From NCBI GenBank assembly GCA_016208805.1, contig JACQXL010000215.1, positions 1-5,295 on the forward strand: 5,295 nucleotides of DNA. Reading direction: 5' to 3'. Under the pieces are notes generated by a model. It was given only the letters and a program-made list of their open reading frames with translations. It was not told the origin of the DNA and searched no databases. The stretch comes from Planctomycetota bacterium. Its GTDB lineage: Bacteria; Planctomycetota; MHYJ01; JACQXL01. Made by a program: the position numbers and the translations under genes. This document shows, one piece after another, positions 1 through 4,638 of this stretch (position 1 is the first letter of the stretch; each line of letters opens with the position of its first letter).

Positions 1-95
1 CATTCTGAACGAAGTCCGCCATAGGCGGACGGAGTGAAGAATCTCCGTTTTATGCGGATTTGGGACGAGATTCTTCGCCCTACGGGCTCAGAATG
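1..95. repeat. Cloverleaf-like palindromic intergenic repeat
   Basis: Four nested perfect stems are visible. The outer stem pairs 1-8 (CATTCTGA) with 88-95 (TCAGAATG). Inside it sit a 7-bp hairpin, 14-20 with 24-30 (GTCCGCC/GGCGGAC, loop ATA), a 10-bp stem, 36-45 with 67-76 (GAAGAATCTC/GAGATTCTTC), and a 4-bp hairpin, 77-80 with 84-87 (GCCC/GGGC, loop TAC). Folded, this is a four-way junction. The left edge coincides with the window start, so the element may extend further left. From memory, elements of this type are dispersed in many environmental bacterial genomes; their function is unknown. It is not a tRNA (no T-loop, no CCA, wrong arm sizes). It lies upstream of the gene at 182, so it could affect transcript ends there, but no poly-T tract follows the stem directly. 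Confidence 0.8.
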
Positions 96-135
96 ACACT
101 TTTTGGGTGGTTTATTTCCCATTTCGCAAGAGTTC

Positions 136-171
136 AGTAATCAGTTAAATCTGTTTAATCCGCTTACTAAA
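136..171. repeat. Ladder repeat just upstream of the 182 gene
   Basis: This is a small inverted-repeat element. AGTAA (136-140) pairs with TTACT (164-168), and TTAAA (145-149) pairs with TTTAA (154-158) around the loop TCTG. The 19-bp core GTTTAATCCGCTTACTAAA (153-171) recurs on the minus strand in the gap upstream of the GNAT gene, where it carries one extra 9-bp unit. It ends directly at the ribosome binding site of the 182 gene. No convincing -35/-10 promoter was recognised between 96 and 136. Confidence 0.7.
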
Positions 172-177
172 AGGAGG
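171..177 (+). promoter_or_regulatory. Strong Shine-Dalgarno site for the 182 gene
   Basis: The sequence AAGGAGG ends four bases before the ATG at 182. It is a near-perfect anti-16S complement and fixes the start codon. Confidence 0.85.
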
Positions 178-181
178 AAAT

Positions 182-976
182 ATGGGAACTGTAAGTGAAG
201 TGAAATTAGCCGCTCTGCTGGACCTGGCCGAGGCCGGCGAGGTTCAGGTGGAACGGTGGAAACGAGGCACCAAGAATAACGCCGATCTGACTTACCAGCA
301 GATGCAACTGGTAATCGGGAACGAGGCGGATTATAAGGCCAAACTGGCTCTGCCGGCCGCCACGGCCTATGCGCCGGTAATGAACCCGGCCTTTGTCTCG
401 CGCTCCGGGCTGGACCGCAACCGGATCGTCCGCAAGCAGGCGGATAATATTACCAATGGTTATGAGAACTATCGGGCATCGCTGGCCCATGCCTTTGAGA
501 CGGTTGATGGCGAAACGGCCAAACGATATAAGGAGTCCATTGACGCCTCAGCCGAGGTCTATAGCCGGAAGGTGGCTCAGAATGTCCTGTCGTTTATGGG
601 CTCGCGCGAGGTTGGTAAGGGGCTGGTGCCCATCGCCACGCTCTGGTTGACCGGCGATACGGTGGTTGAAGGTCACCTGCGCGGTGATGACCAGGTCGGT
701 TTGGGCGGGCCGCTTAATGTCGCCCGTCTGACGCCGGATATGCGCTCTGCCCTGAAATCGGCGCTGGCTAACCGGTTGATGCAGTCCGGCAAGGTCCTGA
801 TTAGCGCGGACTGGAACCCGACGGTAATGGTTGCGGAAAACGACCATATCAACGCCCTGATTGCCTCTTTGCAGAACACGGCCTATGTGGCATTCGCCAC
901 GGGCGGGGTGTCGCATTGCGATTGGGTGGTGATTGACGGCCGGAAATACCTGGAGATTAAAGTGGCAACACCGTAA
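182..976 (+). CDS. Unrecognised 264-residue protein
   Basis: I do not recognise this family. The ORF is credible: ATG start, near-consensus Shine-Dalgarno four bases upstream, TAA stop, and balanced amino-acid composition. There is no signal peptide and no clear transmembrane segment, so the product is probably soluble and cytoplasmic, or assembled from the cytoplasm. Residues 1-60 look helical and charged (AALLDLAEAGEVQ, then WKRGTKNNADLTYQQM). Residues 75-135 are rich in Arg, Lys, Glu and Tyr and look helical. Residues 140-180 are Gly-rich with likely strands (GKGLVPIATLWLTGDTVVEG). The end (235-262) looks like beta strands, with a single Cys at 246. It lies 152 bp upstream of a fibre-like protein on the same strand, separated by repeats, so the two may be related (a phage- or appendage-like structural pair). 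That is inference from position only. Confidence is high that it is a gene and low on function. Confidence 0.85.
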   Translation: MGTVSEVKLAALLDLAEAGEVQVERWKRGTKNNADLTYQQMQLVIGNEADYKAKLALPAATAYAPVMNPAFVSRSGLDRNRIVRKQADNITNGYENYRASLAHAFETVDGETAKRYKESIDASAEVYSRKVAQNVLSFMGSREVGKGLVPIATLWLTGDTVVEGHLRGDDQVGLGGPLNVARLTPDMRSALKSALANRLMQSGKVLISADWNPTVMVAENDHINALIASLQNTAYVAFATGGVSHCDWVVIDGRKYLEIKVATP

Positions 977-984
977 GACACGGT

Positions 985-1040
985 ACGCAGATAAACGCAG
1001 ATGGACGCGGATTAAACCCCGCGTCCTCTGCGTCTCTGTG
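985..1040. repeat. ACGCAGAT ladder repeat after the 182 gene
   Basis: The left arm is three 10-bp units, ACGCAGATAA (985-994), ACGCAGATGG (995-1004) and ACGCGGATTA (1005-1014). The right arm carries the inverse words CCGCGTC (1019-1025) and CTGCGT (1028-1033), then TCTGTGG. The core stem pairs 1004-1010 (GACGCGG) with 1019-1025 (CCGCGTC) across an 8-nt loop. It extends through 995-1000/1028-1033 past small bulges. The element starts nine bases after the stop codon at 976. Folded in RNA it could slow or end transcription, but no T-run follows, so it is not called a terminator. Confidence 0.75.
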
Positions 1041-1050
1041 GTAAAAGAGT

Positions 1051-1113
1051 AATTAACCACGAATTAACACGAATAAACACTTAACTTTGTGTTCTTTGTG
1101 TCTTTGTGGTGAA
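1051..1113. repeat. ACCAC/ACAC...GTGT/GTGGT ladder repeat
   Basis: The left arm has ACCAC (1056-1060) followed by ACAC-containing words at a 10-bp period (ACGAATTAAC, ACGAATAAAC, AC). The right arm from 1085 has three CTTTGTG units at an 8-9 bp period, ending GTGGTGAA (1106-1113). The arms face each other, so ACCAC can pair with GTGGT and the ACAC words with GTGT. The right arm is nearly identical (27 of 29 positions) to 2520-2548 inside the GNAT gene. It stops four bases short of the Shine-Dalgarno region (1118-1123) of the next gene. Confidence 0.75.
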
Positions 1114-1128
1114 GATTGTGAGGTATGT

Positions 1129-2142
1129 ATGTTAAAACCTAATGAAGTTAAGACGTCCCATATCGCAACCTATGCGGTAACTGCAAGCAAGATTGCGCAG
1201 AATGCGGTTACAACGCCGAAAATAGCAAGCGGTAATGTAACAGGGGAGAAGATACAGGACGGCGCGGTTACGACCGCTAAACTCAAGGATAAGTCCGTCA
1301 CCGGCGCCAAGATAGCAGACGCAACCATCACCCAGGATAAATTAGTCCTGCCCATAGTCGTGCCGTCACCGATTACCAGGCCGATTAGTCCGCAGATTGA
1401 AACTGCTGAGATAAAGGATTCAGCCATCACCAGGGCGAAACTGGCTATCAATGCGGTTGAGTCCGATAATATCAAAGACCTTAATGTAACCGGCGGTAAA
1501 CTGGCGTCAAGCGCGGTTACTGCATCTAAACTGGCGGACGGCGCGGTCACACCAGCCAAGTTGTCATTTGCCGTGCCAACAAGGCCGATGGTGCCGCCGC
1601 TGGATACGCCGGAAATCGGAGACGGTAAGGTCACACCGGCCAAACTGTCGTTCGTTCCGGCCACACGCCCGCTTTCACCACAGATAAACACAGCGGAAAT
1701 CGGCGATGCGCAGGTCACCCCGGCTAAACTCTCGTTTACGCCGGTGAGCAGACCGCTTGTCCCGCCGGCCACGCCGGCTGAGATGGAAGACAGGTTTACA
1801 ATTAACCAGAACCTTCTGCTGTTTTCCAACCTGTCTAATGCCTCCGTGCCGAACACGGAAATTGACTTGTCTCCTTATGTCCCTGTTGGCACCAAGTATG
1901 CGATGGTGGTGATGACGCACGCCGGGGCAAGCACGATACTCTACGGCTACAAGGCGCAGTTTTATGCCAAGCCGACGGTTGACACGGCATCGCTCTATCG
2001 GTTGGACACGGCCGTCAAGGACTTCACGAATTATCTGAACGTGTTAGTGCCGTTAGATGCTAACCGTAAGTTTGTGACATCGGTTTATAGGGACGGAGTA
2101 ACTACAGCCGCAGAATTGTATCTGATGGGATATGTCAGATAG
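1129..2142 (+). CDS. Repetitive-stalk protein, tail-fibre-like (337 aa)
   Basis: I chose the ATG at 1129, which has GTGAGG five bases upstream. An in-frame TTG at 1087 would only add repeat-derived residues (LCSLCLCGED). Residues 11-71 are six decads with Lys at 21, 31, 41, 51, 61 and 71 and the pattern K-[IL]-x-x-x-x-V-T-x-x. A second run has Lys at 104, 124, 134 and 144. Residues 140-223 are three 28-residue units, VTPAKLSF plus a Pro-rich insert with RP and PP or PQ. Residues 224-337 form a non-repetitive, strand-rich domain (EIDLSPYVPVGTKY, VLVPLDANRKF, ending ELYLMGYVR). Short VT..KI/KL decads before a C-terminal beta domain are known from phage tail fibres and related fibrous shafts, and the C-terminal pattern resembles such tips from memory. 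There is no signal peptide or anchor. A phage, tailocin-like or surface appendage role is inference; exact family unknown. Confidence 0.85.
   Translation: MLKPNEVKTSHIATYAVTASKIAQNAVTTPKIASGNVTGEKIQDGAVTTAKLKDKSVTGAKIADATITQDKLVLPIVVPSPITRPISPQIETAEIKDSAITRAKLAINAVESDNIKDLNVTGGKLASSAVTASKLADGAVTPAKLSFAVPTRPMVPPLDTPEIGDGKVTPAKLSFVPATRPLSPQINTAEIGDAQVTPAKLSFTPVSRPLVPPATPAEMEDRFTINQNLLLFSNLSNASVPNTEIDLSPYVPVGTKYAMVVMTHAGASTILYGYKAQFYAKPTVDTASLYRLDTAVKDFTNYLNVLVPLDANRKFVTSVYRDGVTTAAELYLMGYVR
1159..1341 (+). repeat. Coding tandem decads (30-bp units)
   Basis: Residues 11-71 of the fibre-like protein are six ten-residue units beginning HIATYAVTAS, KIAQNAVTTP, KIASGNVTGE, KIQDGAVTTA, KLKDKSVTGA and KIADATITQD, then KL. 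Conservation is at the protein level (K, I/L, V/I-T). The DNA copies have diverged, so the array is old or under selection for structure rather than freshly duplicated. Confidence 0.9.
1546..1797 (+). repeat. Coding 28-residue tandem units (3 x 84 bp)
   Basis: Three consecutive 84-bp units encode V-T-P-A-K-L-S-F, a Pro-rich stretch with R-P, then E-I-G-D (E-M-E-D in the last unit). Lys residues at 144, 172 and 200 are spaced exactly 28 apart. Each unit looks like one decad plus an 18-residue Pro-rich insert. The related stretch at residues 71-104 is 33 residues long, as if its insert were five residues longer. Confidence 0.85.
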
Positions 2143-2145
2143 GAC

Positions 2146-2257
2146 ATCAGGTTATTAGGGAATCAGGAAAGGGGTATCAGGATATTAGGGGATTAGGCTG
2201 CCTGATTCCCCAATCTCCTGATTTCCATTTCCTAATAGCCTAATTCCCTAATTTCCT
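2146..2257. repeat. Octad ATYAGG ladder palindrome between convergent genes
   Basis: The left arm has six ATCAGG or ATTAGG words at 2146, 2154, 2162, 2176, 2184 and 2192, mostly exactly 8 bp apart. The right arm has the inverse words CCTGAT, CCCAAT, CCTGAT, CCTAAT, CCTAAT and CCTAAT at 2201, 2209, 2217, 2231, 2239 and 2247. The core pairs 2176-2197 with 2201-2222 (18 of 22 positions) around the loop CTG. It sits between two genes that converge, so it could stop transcripts from both sides, but there is no strong T-run. The right arm overlaps the 3' end of the GNAT gene. Confidence 0.8.
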
Positions 2258-3050
2258 TTGTGCTGGTCAGGATATAGAAACCCCGCTTGGTAGCCGGGTT
2301 GAATTGGAATCCGGTGATAACATATGATTTTCCGAAGTAGTGTTGGAATATCCGGCGCGTCTTGAGCCGCCAGTCCAGCGCCAGTTTACTGTTCCGCTTC
2401 ACTATGGCCCCAATATCGGCCGGGATTTCTACAGCCAGCGTCCTATCTTTAAGCCCCAACCGTATCCCGGCACAAACTAATAATCCGTCTTTGCTTTTAT
2501 AGGTGTCATTTATTAGGTTCTTTGTGTCCTTTGTGTCTTTGTGGTGAGGTCTTCGGTCGTTCTTGATTTCCCACTCCGCCAGGAACCGGTCAGTGGGCAT
2601 CCCTTTGTTCAGGATGCTGGAACTGGTGCCGTAGAGATTGACATAGTACTGACGGATTGTCACGCCCAGTTTGGCGATATTGAAATAGGCATTGAGCGAT
2701 TGGAGCGGGTCAAATGTCCAGGTCATCAGTTTGATGCCCTGTTTGCGGGCGAAGTCGCGCTGGGCCAGTTTGAGCCGGTAGCCGATATCGGTGTTGCGGT
2801 ATTCGGGCAGGACGGCCAGCACCCGTGACGAATGTATAAGTTTACCGTCCTTGATACCGGGGAACCCGAAGACAAAGCCGACCATTTTCCGGCCGAGGAA
2901 TGCACCGAGCACCACGCCGCCGTTGCGCTGAATCGTTATCAGTTCGTTCTTGGGTATGATTTCGCGGTCGGCAAACTGCCAGACCTGTTTCTGGATTTGT
3001 TCTACGGTGTGGAATTCAGCGATGGTTTTAACTGGGCGTATTCTAATCAC
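2232..3050 (-). CDS. GNAT-superfamily acetyltransferase-like protein (272 aa)
   Basis: This is probably an acyl-CoA-dependent N-acyltransferase of unknown substrate. Residues 1-160 form the GNAT-like part: REIIPKNEL (29-37), QRNGGVVLGAF (41-51), GFVFGFPG (58-65), then motif A VLAVLPEYRNTDIGYRLKLA (77-96). WTFDPLQSLNAYFNI (111-125) and NLYGTSS (138-144) follow. From memory this combination marks the family of uncharacterised predicted acetyltransferases COG3375. Residues 190-262 form a second conserved part (VEIPADIG, LALDWRLKTRRIFQHYF). The usual first Gly of R-x-x-G-x-G/A is Asp88 here. The start is GTG with no Shine-Dalgarno; the upstream gap is entirely repeat. Residues 169-178 (HHKDTKDTKN) and the C-terminal KEIRELGY are repeat-derived. 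It lies 43 bp downstream of tldD and is probably cotranscribed. The family call is firm; activity is uncertain. Confidence 0.85.
   Translation of the reverse strand: MIRIRPVKTIAEFHTVEQIQKQVWQFADREIIPKNELITIQRNGGVVLGAFLGRKMVGFVFGFPGIKDGKLIHSSRVLAVLPEYRNTDIGYRLKLAQRDFARKQGIKLMTWTFDPLQSLNAYFNIAKLGVTIRQYYVNLYGTSSSILNKGMPTDRFLAEWEIKNDRRPHHKDTKDTKNLINDTYKSKDGLLVCAGIRLGLKDRTLAVEIPADIGAIVKRNSKLALDWRLKTRRIFQHYFGKSYVITGFQFNPATKRGFYILTSTKEIRELGY
2520..2548. repeat. CTTTGTG repeat arm inside the GNAT gene
   Basis: This stretch matches 1085-1113 at 27 of 29 positions in the same plus-strand orientation. It has three CTTTGTG words, then GTGGTGAG. Read on the minus strand it encodes about ten residues, HHKDTKDTKN (169-178), in the linker between the two conserved parts of the GNAT protein. 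The reading frame stays open. Confidence 0.85.
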
Positions 3051-3090
3051 TTTAGTAAGCGGATTAAGCGGATTAAACCGATTTAATCTG
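3051..3090. repeat. AATCCGCTT ladder repeat between tldD and the GNAT gene
   Basis: On the plus strand the units AGTAAGCGG (3054-3062), ATTAAGCGG (3063-3071) and ATTAAACCG (3072-3080) repeat at 9 bp. GATTAAA (3071-3077) pairs perfectly with TTTAATC (3082-3088) around the loop CCGA. The element fills essentially the whole 43-bp gap and abuts the GTG start of the GNAT gene. The minus-strand sequence repeats that at 153-171 upstream of the 182 gene, with one additional 9-bp unit. Confidence 0.8.
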
Positions 3091-3093
3091 TGG

Positions 3094-4536
3094 CTACCGG
3101 ACCCCGACGGTCACGTTACGGAAGCGCGTCGGTGCGGCGCCGTGCGACATCTCCGCCGTCTGCATCGGCTCGCCCTTGCCGCAGTTGGGCACGCCCCAGA
3201 GCACCCAGTGCCGGTCATCGCAGATGGCATCGCACGAGTTCCAGAACTCCGACGTGATGCCCTGGTAGGTCGGGTTCTTGACCAGCCGGGTCTTCCGGCC
3301 GTTCTTTATCTCCCAGCCGATTTCACAGCCGAACTGGAAGTTCAGCCGCATCTGGTCTATGCTCCAGGAGCGGTTGGTATCCATCAGGATGCCGTGCCTG
3401 GTGTCCTTAATCAGGTCGTCCAGGTCCCACTGGCCGGGCATAAGCGACAGGTTATTATTCCGGGTGATGGGGATGCGGTTGAATCCCTCGGCGCGTGAGC
3501 AGCCGTTGCTTCTGCCCTCGGCGACCTTGAGCGCGGTCTCGCGGATGGTCTGGTAGCCGGTAAAGACGCCGTCTCTGACAATGTGCCATCTCTGTGCCCG
3601 GATGCCGTCGTCGTCATAGCCGATGGTAGCCAGCCCGGTCGGGACGGTGCCGTCCGCAACCAGGTTGACGATATTTGAGCCGAACTGGAAGTTTTTGTAT
3701 TTATCGGGAGTCAGGAAACTGCGGCCGGCGAAACTTTCTTCCATCCCGAGCACCCGGTCAAGTTCGGTCGGGTGGCCGACCGATTCGTGAATCTGGAGTG
3801 CCAGTTGCGAGCCGCCCAGAATCAGGTCCATCTTGCCGGACGGGCAGGTTGGCGCGGTCAATAACGCTATCGCCTCGGCACGGGTTTGTTCCGCATTCTC
3901 AAGTAGATGCAGTCCTTTTATCAGTTCGTAGCCGGCTGATGAATACTGTCCACCGAAGGAACTGGGATATGAACGGACCTGGTTATCGCCGTTGCCGACG
4001 GCCGTGGCCGAATAGCCCGCGCCGCTGCGCAGGAGTATCTGTTCAATAAAACTACCATCGGTGGATGCAAACCACTGGTGCTCACGGCGGAAGCCCATAC
4101 CGGACGATGCCACCTTGATGCGTTTATCCTTGCGCAGGATGCGGTCTATGGCAAAAAGGAGCGCCAGTTTTTCTTCCATTGATACCTTGAACGGGTCAAT
4201 CACATACGGGGTCTGCCAGAAATCGGTAAAGGCTTTTTCCTGGGTCAGGACGATGTCTTCTTTTTTCAGGGTAGCGCTGGCCCGGGCGATTTCCACGGCC
4301 TGGGCGGCGACTTTTTCTATCTCGGACGCGGTCACCTGGCTGGATGACGCGAACCCCCAGGCGCCGTCCGAGATGACCCGGACGCCGAAGCCGAAGGTCT
4401 CGTTCTGGTCAAAGGCGCCGATTTTGCCGTTCCGGAGCTGGATATTCTCGTTGTCCAACCGGATGATGCGGATATCGGCATACGAGGCGCCACGGCTGGC
4501 GGCGGTGTTGAGGGCAAGAGCAGTTAAATCTTTCAT
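3094..4536 (-). CDS. tldD: TldD-type zinc metalloprotease subunit
   Basis: This is the catalytic subunit of the cytoplasmic TldD/TldE heterodimeric protease. In known systems that protease degrades unfolded peptides, trims modified peptides such as microcin B17, and cleaves the antitoxin CcdA. The length of 480 residues matches E. coli TldD (481). The metal site is visible: HExxxH as H250, E251 and H255 (IHESVGHPTE), and the third ligand Cys452 in PNCGKGEP near the C-terminus. Other family marks are ENIQLRNGKI near residue 30, AGRSFLTPDKY (270-280), GYDDDGIRAQRW (306-317) and SHGAAPTRFRNV at the end. The ATG start is supported by GAGGA eight bases upstream. It follows the TldE-like gene on the same strand with a 102-bp gap made almost wholly of GTTAC repeats. 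The natural substrate cannot be read from this window, and no peptide precursor gene is seen. Confidence 0.96.
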   Translation of the reverse strand: MKDLTALALNTAASRGASYADIRIIRLDNENIQLRNGKIGAFDQNETFGFGVRVISDGAWGFASSSQVTASEIEKVAAQAVEIARASATLKKEDIVLTQEKAFTDFWQTPYVIDPFKVSMEEKLALLFAIDRILRKDKRIKVASSGMGFRREHQWFASTDGSFIEQILLRSGAGYSATAVGNGDNQVRSYPSSFGGQYSSAGYELIKGLHLLENAEQTRAEAIALLTAPTCPSGKMDLILGGSQLALQIHESVGHPTELDRVLGMEESFAGRSFLTPDKYKNFQFGSNIVNLVADGTVPTGLATIGYDDDGIRAQRWHIVRDGVFTGYQTIRETALKVAEGRSNGCSRAEGFNRIPITRNNNLSLMPGQWDLDDLIKDTRHGILMDTNRSWSIDQMRLNFQFGCEIGWEIKNGRKTRLVKNPTYQGITSEFWNSCDAICDDRHWVLWGVPNCGKGEPMQTAEMSHGAAPTRFRNVTVGVR

Positions 4537-4544
4537 ATAAACAT

Positions 4545-4549
4545 TCCTC
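4545..4549 (-). promoter_or_regulatory. Shine-Dalgarno site for tldD
   Basis: Minus-strand GAGGA lies eight bases before the ATG at 4536. It sits just outside the GTTAC repeat array (4554-4638), so the array does not overlap the ribosome site but could fold immediately upstream of it. Confidence 0.7.
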
Positions 4550-4553
4550 AGAT

Positions 4554-4638
4554 GTTACAAAGGTTACAATAGTTACAACGGTTACGATAGTTACGGGTAA
4601 CCTTTGCAACCCTTGTAACATTTGCAACTTTATGTAAC
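4554..4638. repeat. GTTAC 9-bp ladder hairpin between tldE-like gene and tldD
   Basis: Five GTTAC words start at 4554, 4563, 4572, 4581 and 4590, exactly 9 bp apart. After a two-base gap, five inverse words GTAAC or GCAAC start at 4597, 4606, 4615, 4624 and 4634. The two arms pair into one long stem with the loop near 4595-4596. The array begins immediately after the TldE-like stop codon and ends before the tldD Shine-Dalgarno. Within a two-gene operon it could cause attenuation, set relative expression or protect mRNA ends; none of this is shown. Translating it gives a VT(I/V)VT pattern, an artefact of the repeat. Confidence 0.88.

Noticed and set aside
1..95. tRNA or tRNA-like gene
   Set aside because: Although it folds as a cloverleaf, the arm sizes are wrong and there is no T-loop consensus or discriminator/CCA end.
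548..1060. Minus-strand 170-codon frame opposite the 182 gene
   Set aside because: Its start lies in the ladder repeats (TTETQRTR is a repeat translation) and the rest is antisense to a well-supported gene.
1087..1128. Upstream in-frame TTG start for the fibre-like gene
   Set aside because: The extra 14 codons are translation of the CTTTGTG repeat; the ATG at 1129 has GTGAGG at a proper distance.
1170..1856. 228-codon open frame on the minus strand opposite the fibre-like gene
   Set aside because: It is the antisense of the periodic coding repeats; its own repetitive Ser/Ala/Val-rich sequence merely mirrors them, and there is no Shine-Dalgarno. The plus-strand frame has the ribosome site and coherent domain layout.
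1129..2142. Diversity-generating retroelement target
   Set aside because: A fibre-like protein with a C-terminal tip is a typical target type, but no template repeat, reverse transcriptase or matching duplicated 3' end is visible in the window.
2146..2257. Classical rho-independent terminator
   Set aside because: A long stem is present between convergent genes, but it has mismatches and no clear T-run after either arm, so it is listed only as a repeat with a possible terminator role.
4409..4627. Minus-strand 72-codon frame beginning with a VTIVTVVTIVTFVT pattern
   Set aside because: The pattern is just translation of the 9-bp GTTAC array, and the frame then overlaps the tldD start in another phase.
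4554..4638. CRISPR-like array
   Set aside because: Units are 9 bp with no unique spacers of 25-40 bp, and the second half is inverted.
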